Shown: piece after piece, positions 55,101 to 63,616 of the stretch | Numbering within the stretch: the first letter of the stretch is position 1 | Layout: every line of letters starts with the position of its first letter | NCBI GenBank assembly: GCA_029962745.1 | Contig: CM057161.1 | Coordinates: forward strand, 13,089,449 to 13,153,448 | From: Echinometra lucunter | Taxonomy: Eukaryota; Echinodermata; Echinoidea; Camarodonta; Echinometridae | Length of the DNA: 64,000 bases | Direction: 5' to 3' | Position numbers and translations under genes: made by a program | Notes under the pieces: generated by a model | Databases searched by the model: none | What the model saw: only the letters and a program-made list of their open reading frames with translations | What the model was told of the DNA's origin: nothing

Positions 55101-58100
55101 TGAGCAGTTTCATGCCAACTTTTATTTTGCTACCACTACTGTTTATTACCTTTAAGTACATAATTGTCCGTTTTCAATGCCATTACACCATCTTATGGTA
55201 TAATCCCATAGATCTACCTTCATATATCAAAGAGAAGTTTGAGTTCTGGGAGGAGGTTAAAGATAATTTGTGAGCTTTTAATAATAATAATAATAATAAT
55301 ATTCTACGTTTATACAGCATCTCTCTGAGATGTGTTGTTTGAGAATAAGGCTAATGTGGGAGATGAGGTTTGTAAAGAATACACAAGTCAGAGTAACATC
55401 GATCAACTCACAGACGAAGAAAGGGACTCTCGTGAAGGAAGTATCACCTGCTCTGAAGCTAGGGCAGAAATTTTAAAAATGGCTAGGAATAAAACACCAG
55501 GGAACTATGGTTTAACTGTGGAGTTTTATGAGAAATTTTGGCCTTTGATATCAAAACAAGTTGTTGATTCTTTTAATTTCGCATAGGAAAATAATGTAAT
55601 GTCTGTCTCAAAAAGACAAGGTACAATTAAACTCATACCTACATGTAAACCTGACAGAGATAGACATGTACTACATGTAGGCAATTGGCGCCCCATAACT
55701 CTTTTAAATGTGGATGTTAAAATACTCTCTAAATGCTTGGCCAAGAGAGTTGCTTAAGTCATAGGAAAGTTAGTTGATAGTCAACAAACTGCCTTTATTA
55801 AAGGCAGATATATAGGGGAAGGAATAAGATTAATATCAGACCTTTTTACAATTTACAGAGGAGGAGAATTTGAGGGGAATTATGTTAGCCCTTGATTTAA
55901 CTGAAGCATTTGATTCATTACGTCACATGTTTACACTAAATTGTTTAGAAGCATTCAATTTTGGGCCATCCTTCCTACAATGGGTTAGAACACTGCACAC
56001 CAATATAAGTAGCTGTGTGTTGGTGAATGGATTTCCCACTGGATATTTTTCAGTGTCTAGAGGAGTTCGACAAGGTGATCGATCCTCTTGCTCCTTTGTT
56101 GTTCATATTAGGCTTGGAAGTTTTTCTTACAAGGCTACATAATAATGAGAAAATTCAGGCTTTTGAAATTAATGGAAGAGTAATTTACAATCGATGAAAA
56201 TGATATTCAGTGATTTTGAAGAATTCTCAAGGATATCAAGTCTTTATTTGAATAAAACAAAAACAGAGGGTATGTGGATTGGAAAAGATAGGCACAAAGG
56301 GGAAAAAACAAATGACATACGCTGGGCAGACAAAGGCATAAGAGTTCTAGGCATTCATTTCTTATATGATCAGGAAGTAACTAGGAAACTGAACTTTGAA
56401 AAGAGAATGGATGAAATAAAATGTACCTTTTTAAGATGGAAGAATCGGGAGTTAACCTTACTTGGAAAAATTCAACTCTTAAAAACATTTGCTATGTCTG
56501 AAATTATGTATATAGTTTCCAATATTGAAATACCTGAAGATTTTATTCAGAAGGTTGAAAAGATGATGTTTGAGTTTATGTGGAAAGGTCCGGTTTTGAC
56601 CACTACTGTACACAATTTGGTAGAAAATTGATATTTATGAGTAACTACTCTATGAGTCACTTGAAATCACTTGGAATTCCCATATTTCATCAAAACTTGT
56701 TGTTAGCATGGTCCAAGACAAAGGAGCATAGTCAATTTGTCGGAGACCTGGGATCTCAAGCATGTATACTCAGTCAAGTTGTTTGGAACAATCAATATAT
56801 TCTTGTTGATAATAAATCAGTTTACTGTAAGGCCTTACATGAGGCAGGTCTATGCCATGTACATCACATTTTTGATCTGCATGGAAACATTATGCAATTT
56901 GGTTTTTGAAAAGAAAGAAGGGTTCCATGTAAATACTACATGATATATTTGGCAATTGTGTCAATATTACGAAAGAAATGGGGAAGTACATTTAACAAAA
57001 CATTATTACAAATGTTTTGGGATAAAATAGATTATGAACAAAATCAGTCAGAGCTTTTAATAGTAAAAATACAAAAGTTAAAAACTAGATATATTTATGT
57101 AGATCTGGTTAGTGAATATATAGATAGACCTGTCTGTGAGCCCTTATTTTCCACTCAGTATGGGATAAAGGAGCAGGAGTGGCCACAAATGTATTTACTC
57201 CATTTCAATGCACAAAAGAAGTTAACCCATTTGTGACAGAGGGTCCACATTATGTGGTTTGGTTTAATAACTTTTGATGCAAAGCCCTAAAAATCATACC
57301 AAATACATGAGCAGAAAGAGCAAAAATTCTACACTTATTGTGCCCATTTTGGTTGCATCAATATTTGTTGTTTGATGCTGGAAATTTTTTAAAAGGAAAA
57401 TAAGCATTCAAATCCTTTAATTGGCAATGCAATGAAAATGTTAAAATTACTGTTTTTCCCTGCAAATTGGCAAGTTTATGTCTTCTCATCATACATTCTG
57501 TCAATTTATATTTATTTCTGATACATGAAGTTTTATAAGGAAAATGTAGCAATAAAAGAAAAATGTTGGTGTTGCCAATTTGAAGAATAAAAGCTGATCA
57601 AATTAGGCTTTAAATAATTCCTGTCACGAATGGGTTAAACTGATGGTCTTCCAGTTTAAAATTTTACATAATATTCTATTATATTCTATACAACAATGAG
57701 AGACTATTTAAAATGAAACAAGTAGTTGCACATTTTGTGAGACCACGGTTGAAACTCCTGTACATCTTTTCTATGATTGTAAGGTTGCTGAAAACTTAAG
57801 ACAAGCTTTTGCTGATAAAGTTGGTCTAAAATTGTCTGTCTCATATGAAGATTTAACTAGAAAAAGAATGATGCTTGGTTTCAGAAAAGATTGCAAAGGA
57901 CCACATCAGATATTATTAAACCACTTAGTTATCTTATTCAAGAGATACATTTATATTCGGAGATGCAAGAATTCATTAGTCACTATAAATGGTCTCATAG
58001 CATTTATTTGCAAAATCAGACACACGGAATTAGTTACTGCCAAACAAAAGCATAAGGAAAACATCCATTATAGAAAATGGTCCCCTGTTGAGAATGTACT

Positions 58101-61100
58101 TTAATTGTCTATAATTCTAATATTGGTATAATCCAAACGACCATAAGATTGTATTTAGCTTTAAAACATCAGGTTTGCTTGTCTGGTATTTTTTTGTGAT
58201 TGCCACATTGATCCATGTTTGATTATTGTTCCTTTAATATTACACAATTATTTGATTCTTGTATGATTTATTGTTATTGTAATGTTACAACATATACATG
58301 TACATCTATGAAAATCAATAAAAACTTTGGAAAAGAAGAAAAAAAAAGAATAAAGCTATTGATGTAATGCATCTGGTACCATTACACATCATCAAGCACA
58401 ACTTAACCACTGGTTGAAAAAAAAAAGGGAAAACAATGATGTGGTGCTCATCCGGCATCCGGCAAAGAAATTCACTCAATTTCTCACTTTTACCAAGTTG
58501 TCACTGTCATGAATAATTAGCATATATAATTTTCAAGACAAAATTTCAAAATTCTGTGTGAGAGCTCGGTATACCTCATGTAGCTCTACCAGATGAAACA
58601 AGAAAAAAAAAATTAAATAAAAATTAGCATAAATTAGCATAAGTAACATTTGAGACATATTTTCGAAATTCTGTGTAGAAGTTCTGTGTACCTCATGTAT
58701 GTCTATAAGATGAAACAAAAAAATCAAAATCGGTCGACAAATTAAGGAGAACAAGCATTTTTAGTGATTTTTGAATGAATTTTGCATAAATTAGCAGCAT
58801 AAACTAGCATAATCATTTTTGAGACAAAATTTCAAAATTGCTTGTAGAAGTTCTGTGTACGTTATGTAGCTCTACTAGATGAAACCTAAAAAATAAAAAA
58901 TCGGTCAACAAATGAAGGAGAAGAAGCATTTTTTGGTGATTTTCGAATAAATTTTGCATAAATTAGCATAAATAATTTTTAAGACAAAATTTCAAAATTC
59001 CATGTAGAAGTTCGGGCCGGATGAGCAAAAAACTGCTGGTAAGTATCTACAACGTATGATAAGTCTTAATTTGTAACAGGGAAATCAAATACTTATTACC
59101 TGGATGGCAAAGAATAAAGTTTCAATTGCTGTAATGAATGACTTACTGTATCTAACAATGCACTGAGAAAACAGCAATGGTTTCTAGACTAATTGGTACT
59201 TACATGCTTTTTATTTTCAGACCCGACTCTTGACTGAGACAAAACATTGTCCATGTTTGATTTTCCAAATGGATACTTGTAAGGCTACCCACCACTATGC
59301 CATGAAGCGACATCAAAAACAATATGATCCTTTGTTTAATCACTTCAATCCCATATGAAGTACAGTGTATATGCTACAACTATCAAAACGAAGCAACCCT
59401 GTAATCATTGAGTTTCAGTTACGATAACTCTGTATCAGATACTGCACCACATGAACAATAAACATACACATGTACATCCATCAACATCAACGAAGTGTAC
59501 ATAAATCAGATGATGTTCACATATTGCAAACATGGGACAGAGAGAGTGAATAAATGCACCTCATGTGAACAGGGTTAATGTTTCCCCAAGTCAAAGCAGA
59601 ATACATTATGTATATCGATCAATGATGTCTAATCAATGCAATACAAATACAATGGAACATGCATATAAAGACCGCTCTAGGGAGATAAGAAAATCACTTC
59701 TAAAGGTGAAGCTGGAGTTCTGGGAAAGTTGAAAAATAATTTGAGCTTTCTCATTCTTTCCATGTCAATTAGAAAGAATATCATTGTAAAAATAACCCCT
59801 ATAAAGGATTGCTCTTCAAATTCCCTCATATTAGAAATATGACCAGAAAAAGCTGAAAAGTTTGGGGATAACATTCATGCCAGATTTGTGTGTGGTCCCA
59901 TATACATGTACTCATTTCTTTGTACAGAGCAAATACCTTTTGGGGAAAGTAAGTGAATATCTTATCAATTTGATTATCTCACAGTCTCACACTAGACATC
60001 TGTGTTTATATACGAGTATTCTAACTCTCCAAGTTGCTTTGGAATAGTTTCTTTCATATTATGATCACATGACCAGAACTCCAGTTTATCTTTAATAAGC
60101 AGGTGGTCTTTATACACAGGATCCTTTCAATGAGAGGCACTGTTCAAGGCAAATAGCAAGAAAAATATCACTGAAGGTGATTAATACCCCCGCCCCAATG
60201 TGTGTGCAAAATTTCCTGAGCACTGCTCGAAAAATGAGGAAGTAGTTTCATCCACAAAGTTTCCCCTGATTTATTGTCATAATATGCCATTACCATGGCA
60301 ACAGAGTTTCTGACACATTAAAAGAATGTCTTGCTTATCTTCACCACAAGACCAATGGTGTGTGCCAAATTTCATGAGAACTGCTCGAAAATGAGGAAGT
60401 AGTTTGATCCACGTTTCCCCCTGATTTATCGCCATAAAATGCTATTACCATGGCAACCTGACTGACTGACCGACCATACGCTGATTCCTACATGTATATA
60501 CCCCCTTCAAACTTCATTTGGCAGGGGTATGAAAATATATGTATTGTGATCTTTTATATACAGATATTCTTTCTATACTGGTATTCACTAAAGCAGATTT
60601 TTTATAGACAGTACGGTTTCATGTGAACTGAGTACCGAGTTACTACTCACCATTTCCATTCAAAATAAACAGTTTTGATGCTCACATCATATCAATCTAT
60701 CTCTACATACTACATGTAAATGGGTGGAATTCGATCTTGAAACTTTAATTAAACACGATACATAAGGACTTTGTACAGTGTACCGTGGTTTGAAGAGCAT
60801 TTACATATACTGGTATACGTATATGTATATATATGTTCTAAGCATTGGGAATTTGATACTGAGTAAACAGAGCTCTTCAAGCAATTCTGGTCCCGTTACC
60901 GGGCGACAAACTTGAAATGAAGCATGAGGCTGATCTATTTTGTAAAAATGACATCGCAGGTAATTTGTTTCTCATAAATATTTCCTTACTTTATGGACCT
61001 ATTTGAAGAGGATTTTTTAATGCTAATACATGTGTTTTTGATACGACACATATACAGGTATACTTAACAACCCCTTTTTCATTTCCTGTTTTTTTTCCAT

Positions 61101-62413
61101 TATTTTTTATTCAATTTTATTTACAACACCGTTTCCATCAATGCCAAAACAGCCTTGGGGCCTTTAACTGCGAGAACATGAGAACAATTAACCCTCAAGA
61201 CACCCCCCCCCCATACACATATAAAGGTATACTTAACAACCCCTTTTTCATTTCCTGTTTTTTCATTATTTTTTATTCAATTTTATTTACAACACCGTTT
61301 CCATCAATGCCAAAACAGCCTTGGGGCCTTTAACTGCGAGAACATGAGAACAATTAACCCTCAAAACACCCCCCCCCCCCCCCCGAGAACCATTTACATG
61401 CCCTCAGGTAGTTGACTGCTGGAAATGGAGGTAGTTTCACAAAGATAAAGGGCAGTTTTTCCTGCGTACCTGTCTTAGGGGGTAGCTAACCAGGGGAAAA
61501 TGTCGGGGTGGGGGGTGGAGAGGGGGAGGGGTGCCACATGGGAGTATAAATGCACGTGGGGTGACAGCAGTCGTCCTCATCAAACAAAAAAAGTGAATAT
61601 TAGAACTATTGTATACCTTCTTTGACAACAGAAAATGGTAGAAGTTGGGGGTCTTGACAAAGGACGTTTACCTTCTTTTGTTTAGCAGGTTATGTAAGCT
61701 AGCTGCACTTACAATGGGTTGAGTGGGAATCAGATCACCAGTGTTTAAACTATCTCTCGCATTATCATAAACTTATAGACCTGAAACTTTACCTCCTTTT
61801 GCTGGCTGGGTTGTAAGGCGTTTTATCTTTCTTTCGTGCGAAAGAACGCGTCCAGAACGCAAAATACAAAAATGCAAAAATCAAAATGTCTATTTTCATA
61901 TTTTGGAAAAGAATTTTACCAAAAGATCATGCCACAAGAAGATCGTATATTAATTTACAAGGTCTACATGCTACCTGTGAAATTATCAATCATTGTTTGA
62001 AAAATTTGATTTTCAATATTTTTCCTTTTTGCGTTCCAGACGCTTTCTTTCGCACAACGACATAAAGATAAGATGCCCAATAGAGACCAAGCAGCATGTA
62101 ACACACGACCAACTCAGCATCTCCATTCAAAGAGCTGAAATGCACATCACCAATCTTGAAAATATCTTTTGCACAATCATAAACTATCACCCTGGACTCT
62201 TACCTTCTTTTGTTGCCTAGGTTGTCTTAGTAACCTAGCAGCATTGACGATGGGTAACAGAGATGGATCGGTATCTCCGTTCAGAGATCTGAAAGACACA
62301 TCACCATTCCCCTCTTCCTCTTTCGCTCTCTCTTCATCTTCCCGCTCCTCCTCCTCCGCGTCCAAATCCTTCATCTCCGTCTCCTCTGGGATGTACTGCC
62401 ATTCATATGTATC
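42967..62413 (-). CDS. MOSPD2: MOSPD2, ER tail-anchored CRAL-TRIO/MSP domain protein (gene span, 5' partial, one exon in the gap)
   Basis: Known family role: an ER-anchored tether whose MSP domain binds FFAT motifs on partner proteins at membrane contact sites. Seen here on the - strand, in order: an acidic linker exon, two basic/Ser-rich linker exons, a short exon ending GPLVTI, the MSP exon with TTPERYKVRPSMGPINPGSS, an exon with FLIMSS..TSFWKSV..EDIVEHR, a short exon, and a last exon with one hydrophobic segment. Phases agree at every visible junction. Missing are the CRAL-TRIO exons beyond base 64000 and the exon for the first half of the MSP fold, which should lie between 47801 and 49502, a stretch that includes 500 N. 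VAPA/VAPB were considered, but the FWKSV...EHR motif and the linker favour MOSPD2. Confidence 0.88.
43395..43490. mobile_element. Fragment of the 32,820-33,290 repeat
   Basis: taaagtgattacacaatgg and gatcaagaatagaattctaa match the other copy in inverse orientation. Confidence 0.65.
43584..43671 (-). CDS. MOSPD2: MOSPD2 exon: linker after the MSP domain
   Basis: An 88-base exon, phase 2 in and phase 0 out, with acceptor tttttcag and donor gtataa. It encodes MSCTYNPLKTTKGESLQPTD and then KNMQTVLNK. The R-M-S-C junction follows VEH as RLRCHT follows MEH in vertebrates. Confidence 0.85.
43810..44092 (+). repeat. Two tandem copies of a satellite-like unit, about 130 bases
   Basis: The blocks ttgaataaatttgcataat, ttcaaaattctgtgtagaag and ccctatcagat(g/a)aaacaaac recur once each. 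The same family forms the array at 58,500-59,015. Confidence 0.85.
44150..44205. repeat. Hairpin with tttcat-gtcccc arms
   Basis: ctgtttcatagtcccctcgc and ggcggggacaatgaaacctg are nearly complementary with a short loop. Confidence 0.5.
44518..45167. repeat. Tandem repeat array interrupted by a foldback MITE
   Basis: A unit with gta(g/c)(g/a)tcttc(a/g)aac..ttacc is repeated about three times to about 44,680 and resumes at 45,100. Between them, 44,682-45,066 is a foldback element with arms of about 100 bases (cgacatgcattcatcagag against ctctgatgagtgcatgtcg). It ends about 30 bases before a MOSPD2 exon. Confidence 0.75.
45201..45333 (-). CDS. MOSPD2: MOSPD2 exon: end of the MSP domain
   Basis: A 133-base exon, phase 1 in and phase 2 out, with acceptor tctgtag and donor gtaaga. 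It encodes PGESVVRDKFLIMSSDPGDA, then SFKTTAEITSFWKSVTVEDI and VEH. DKFLIMS...ITSFWKSV..EDIVEHR parallels vertebrate MOSPD2 (DRFLIMA...LTQFWKEV...KVMEHR). Confidence 0.9.
45376..45660. mobile_element. Full-length foldback MITE with about 40-base inverted repeats
   Basis: Left end ttaaggggtgttcagatatg and right end, read in complement, taaagggttgttcaggtatg; both continue aggc(a/g)acatgtccccgcaac. Partial copies occur at 16,885-17,130 and about 37,718-37,880. Confidence 0.85.
45703..46102. mobile_element. TTAA-flanked MITE, copy 5
   Basis: TTAA flanks and ends CCCATTCATGACAG and CTGTCAGGAATGGG, 400 bases. Carries the recurring - strand open frame beginning MTECMMRSHK. Confidence 0.85.
46209..46630. 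mobile_element. Long foldback element with about 150-base arms
   Basis: The left arm (actaaactcctcaagaaaag, tatatttctctcg) matches the complement of the right arm (tagcaaataaactcccccag, tatatctctcttg) through ttattcctct and taaaatgat. Confidence 0.75.
46640..47275. other. MOSPD2 intron, no recognised element
   Basis: AT-rich sequence without recognised repeats or exons. Confidence 0.5.
47300..47470 (+). repeat. ATT/ATC microsatellite
   Basis: Impure trinucleotide-like repeat just downstream (in gene direction) of the second MSP exon copy. Confidence 0.9.
47488..47584 (-). CDS. MOSPD2: MOSPD2 duplicated MSP exon (downstream copy)
   Basis: A second 97-base copy of the MSP exon, 119 bases further along the gene. 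By my count it differs at 5 positions, four silent and one changing Thr to Ile (MKIITPERYK). The frame is open. Splice borders are present but weaker: acceptor tctcttgag lies beside an ATG/GAT repeat instead of a pyrimidine tract, and the donor is gttaaa. It could be a mutually exclusive exon, a recent non-functional duplicate, or a haplotype merge in the assembly. Confidence 0.6.
47585..47703 (+). repeat. ATC microsatellite between the two MSP exon copies
   Basis: catcatcatc-type repeat fills the 119 bases between the duplicated exons and may have driven the duplication. On the - strand it reads GAT, so the downstream exon copy lacks a pyrimidine tract. Confidence 0.9.
47704..47800 (-). CDS. 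MOSPD2: MOSPD2 exon: second half of the MSP fold (upstream copy)
   Basis: A 97-base exon, phase 0 in and phase 1 out, with acceptor cttctgcag and donor gtaaga. It encodes MKITTPERYKVRPSMGPINP and then GSSIHITITLLS(G). TTPERYKVRPS..INPG is the core MSP motif that lines the FFAT-binding groove. It has the better splice sites of two near-identical copies, so it is the likelier constitutive exon. Confidence 0.88.
47878..48365. mobile_element. Foldback element, about 490 bases, nearly a complete palindrome
   Basis: The left arm (ctggatcaagagatattgca, ttcacaaaggt, gatttagaccat) pairs with the right arm (atggtctaaatc, acctttgtgaatt, tgcaatattttttgatccag), centred near 48,115. A third copy of the aattcacaaagg..atttagaccac segment sits just outside at 47,828-47,874. 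Confidence 0.85.
48404..48829 (+). repeat. Dispersed repeat with octamer and TATA motifs, copy 2
   Basis: Reverse-complement match of 22,070-22,489. ATGCAAAT and ggggtatataagcag are kept at the same spacing on the + strand. It runs into the N gap at a G run. Confidence 0.65.
48830..49329. other. Assembly gap, 500 N
   Basis: Exactly 500 undetermined bases, probably a placeholder of unknown true size. It begins in a run of G at the end of a dispersed repeat. It lies between two MOSPD2 exons whose phases (2 out, 0 in) need an intervening exon of about 100 bases. Confidence 0.99.
49503..49573 (-). CDS. MOSPD2: MOSPD2 exon: start of the MSP domain
   Basis: A 71-base exon, phase 0 in and phase 2 out, with acceptor tatatag and donor gtaaga. 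It encodes RKHGSHQKRSKSKEAHVGPL and then VTI. GPL.(hydrophobic).I is the usual entry to the MOSPD2 MSP domain (vertebrate GPLLHISPAEEL). The next exon should continue the first beta strands and is not in the visible sequence. Confidence 0.82.
50060..50170 (+). repeat. tRNA-like SINE remnant
   Basis: An A-box-like ttggtcgagcgg and, about 65 bases later, a B-box-like gttcaagtc recall a Leu/Ser-type tRNA head. No cloverleaf closes, so it is scored as a SINE head, not a tRNA gene. Confidence 0.5.
50244..50262 (+). repeat. CA microsatellite
   Basis: A short (CA)n run next to a MOSPD2 exon donor. Confidence 0.9.
50274..50345 (-). CDS. MOSPD2: MOSPD2 exon: linker
   Basis: A 72-base phase-0 exon with acceptor aattcag and donor gtaagt. 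It encodes VHFQDEVDGKENVDPDHLSL and then RKSQ. Sharp splice sites and phase continuity support it. Confidence 0.8.
50839..50975. mobile_element. Foldback MITE related to the GGGCCC family
   Basis: Ends ggggaccgtttcatcaagtg and cacttgatgaaacgtcccc; inner arms agtgatttttaccgaca and cggtaaaaatcact; the core ccttgcatctgactggctga is shared with the copies at 6.8 and 9.2 kb. Confidence 0.85.
51040..51116 (-). repeat. tRNA-Thr-like SINE head or tRNA pseudogene
   Basis: On the - strand gatagctcggttggtagagc followed by actggtctcgtaatctggt forms a clear D arm and anticodon arm with anticodon CGT. The T arm is degenerate (agctttgaaatc in place of ggttcgaatcc) and no acceptor stem closes. Confidence 0.6.
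51260..51840 (-). repeat. Tandem repeat of about 115-130-base units, four to five copies
   Basis: Blocks catcttgccattacatcctt-like and tatcctggta(a/c)a recur. Copies vary at many positions. It lies in a MOSPD2 intron. Confidence 0.7.
51841..53153. other. MOSPD2 intron
   Basis: No exon recognised. Bases 52,130-52,620 are less repetitive and more GC-balanced than the rest. Confidence 0.5.
53162..54723. mobile_element. hAT-like non-autonomous transposon, about 1.56 kb
   Basis: Inverted ends start CAGGGATGGCGA on the left and CAGGGTTGGCGG (complement of the right), followed in both by ATTTAAATC-rich sequence. Flanking 8-mers TTGAAAAT and TTGAATAT match at 7 of 8 positions, as expected for a hAT target duplication with one later change. 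No transposase frame is present. Confidence 0.75.
54724..55329. other. Region between the hAT-like element and the LINE
   Basis: Holds a GC-rich patch at about 54,865-54,975 and an (AAT)n run at 55,280-55,304 in front of the LINE. No gene recognised. Confidence 0.45.
55330..58355 (+). pseudogene. Degraded L1-type LINE, 5'-truncated, interrupted by a TTAA MITE
   Basis: Reverse-transcriptase fragments in order: NKTPGNYGLTVEFYEKFW, GNWRPITLLNVDVKILSKCL, QTAFIKGRYIGEG, ALDLTEAFDSL, VSRGVRQGD, then SRISSLYLNKTKTEGMWIG and LLGKIQLLKTFAMSEIMY. Stops and frameshifts separate them, and the catalytic Y/F-A-D-D block is missing between RQGD and the SLYLNKTKT segment. After the inserted MITE the C-terminal ETPVHLFYDCKVAENLRQAF segment resumes. 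It ends in a caataaaaactttgg motif and an A-rich tail. Confidence 0.85.
57226..57634. mobile_element. TTAA-flanked MITE, copy 6, inside the LINE
   Basis: TTAA on both sides, ends CCCATTTGTGACAG and CTGTCACGAATGGG, 409 bases. LINE coding similarity stops and resumes on either side, so the MITE inserted after the LINE. Confidence 0.88.
58500..59015 (+). repeat. Satellite-like tandem array, about 150-base unit, four copies
   Basis: Units carry gacaaaatttcaaaattctg, gtagaagttctgtgtacctc, ctctaccagatgaaac and aaattagcataaatta. The same unit family occurs at 43,810-44,092. Confidence 0.85.
59204..59275 (-). CDS. MOSPD2: MOSPD2 exon: linker
   Basis: A 72-base phase-0 exon with donor gtaagt and acceptor cttacaag. 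It encodes YPFGKSNMDNVLSQSRVGSE and then NKKH, joining in frame to the next exon. The pyrimidine tract before the acceptor is weak. No domain is recognised; the call rests on phase, borders and order. Confidence 0.72.
60184..60530. mobile_element. Dispersed element with ATACCCC(C/T)GCC ends
   Basis: Ends atacccccgcc and ggcaggggtat are complementary. Inside, atttc(c/a)tgag(c/a)actgctcgaa and gccattaccatggcaac recur twice, giving an internal duplication of about 150 bases. Confidence 0.65.
61046..61385 (+). repeat. Recent two-copy tandem duplication, 169-base period
   Basis: From aggtatacttaacaacccct to cctttaactgcgagaacatg the two copies are almost identical, differing mainly in homopolymer length. 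Confidence 0.9.
61672..61771 (-). pseudogene. Second decayed tandem copy of the MOSPD2 acidic-linker exon
   Basis: The - strand keeps the pattern GD..IP..PIVSAASLHN next to AAACAAAAGAAG and gtaaac, matching the end of the true exon (LLPIVNAARLL...QQKK, gtaaga). An indel and a TAA in the homologous frame near the 3' end break it. It is an older or more decayed member of the same tandem series. Confidence 0.6.
61793..62183 (-). pseudogene. Decayed tandem copy of the MOSPD2 acidic-linker exon, split by a MITE
   Basis: The - strand reads AKDIFKIGDVHFSSLNGDAE, parallel to the true exon's AKEEEGNGDVSFRSLNGDTD. After the inserted element it resumes as QPSQQKE followed by gtaaag, parallel to QPRQQKK and gtaaga. 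Only 20 bases separate it from the donor of the true exon, too short for an intron, so it cannot be a simple additional exon. Confidence 0.7.
61815..62078. mobile_element. MITE of the GGCG family inserted in a duplicated exon
   Basis: Left end ggcgttttatctttctttcg and the right end, in complement, gggcatcttatctttatgtc. Inner arms gcgtccagaacgc and gcgttccagacgc also pair. It splits the exon-like copy at 61,793-62,183. Confidence 0.8.
62204..62413 (-). CDS. MOSPD2: MOSPD2 exon: acidic linker
   Basis: A 210-base phase-0 exon with acceptor ttcctag and donor gtaaga. It encodes DTYEWQYIPEETEMKDLDAE followed by an Glu/Arg-rich stretch, then GDVSFRSLNGDTDPSLLPIV and NAARLLRQPRQQKK. This is the linker expected between the CRAL-TRIO and MSP domains. 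Decayed copies of its 3' half lie just beyond its donor. Confidence 0.8.
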
Positions 62414-63281
62414 CTAGGAAAGCAAACCAGGGAAAAGTATTAAGGATGCTTCAGAATTCTCTTATTCCCATATGTTTTATACAGGGGTCACCTGGTTTCA
62501 ATAGCCAATGTGTTAAGAGGTACCAGAAGAGGATTTAAAGTTTGCCGGAAGTGATGTACAGATCTAGCGCTTCATGCCATGCTTGTCGAAATCCCACAGT
62601 GCAGTGCCATAACCGTTTCTAGCTTCGCCGAAGGTTTTTGGTGATTGGGGGGGGGGGTACATGGCACTTAGATTCGCTCCCAAGTTCTCCGGATTTAACT
62701 CTATGGCTCCCACTCACTCTTGTGTGTGATGCGATGTGGTGCAGCGATGCATAACACACACACCACAGAGATGAAGAAGCCGCAAAAAAAAACACTGGGA
62801 AAGTTGCTGATGCATGCAGGGTCGGAGTGAGGCTGAGTCAGCAATCGGTCCATAGCGCATACAGTAGTTTTTCATAGTCATGGGCCCAACGTTCGTCTAT
62901 TCGCAACTAGTCTGGTTCGTGGCTTTGCACTGCCCACTGGGATTTTTGCAAGCATTGCGTGAAGCACCATCTATACACCAAGCCCTGAGAAAATTATTAT
63001 GCAAAGAAATCAAAGAGATTAGGCATAGAAATAATTCCCATTCAAAATACAAAATAAAGTTAAGTGAGAGATACCAAAAGAAGATTTAGGAAGGATTCTT
63101 ATACAAAAGTGATATAGTAGGGTAGAGGAATGTTTGGAAATACTTATGAAAATGTTTTCAGAAATGGTTGAGCAAGTGTCATTTCCAATAAATTTTAAGT
63201 TCACACTACAATCGTTTAAAAATTTTTACAATTAACAGAGAGTAATCTATTCAGTGAAAGAGGAAAATTTATAAAATATTG
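62414..63281. other. MOSPD2 intron upstream of the acidic-linker exon
   Basis: No CRAL-TRIO exon recognised on the - strand. A short G run is at about 62,647. Confidence 0.5.
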
Positions 63282-63616
63282 TTAAAGCCAGAGCGAACTC
63301 GCACCCTTGTATGAGATTTCAAAATAGCGCCATCTCTGTCCCGTTTTTTGCTCCTAGCATGCACCATGATAATAGTCAAGACTGACTGATCGCCATTCAA
63401 CACGAATCAACAACAACAACATTCTGATCAACACGAGCTTTATTTTTTAGTCACATCTGTAAAAATGTATATGAGTTCAGACTAAGGCAGTTCACTAGAA
63501 GCCAAGAAGGGCATAATGTTTCTACGACAGTCTCTGGTTGCGAGTAGCCGCAAGTTGGCGCTGTTGTAAATACATCATTTCAGAGCAATATAAGCACCAG
63601 TTCACTGTGGCTTTAA
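63282..63616. mobile_element. MITE with TTAAAGCCA ends
   Basis: Ends ttaaagccagagcgaact and agttcactgtggctttaa are complementary over about 18 bases with mismatches. No coding content. Confidence 0.6.

Noticed and set aside
61672..61771. Open frame YDNARDSLNTGD... as an additional MOSPD2 exon
   Set aside because: The frame that stays open does not match the exon's donor phase, and the homologous frame has a stop.
62177..62374. A separate small Glu-rich gene
   Set aside because: It is the acidic-linker exon of MOSPD2 read through its donor into the intron.
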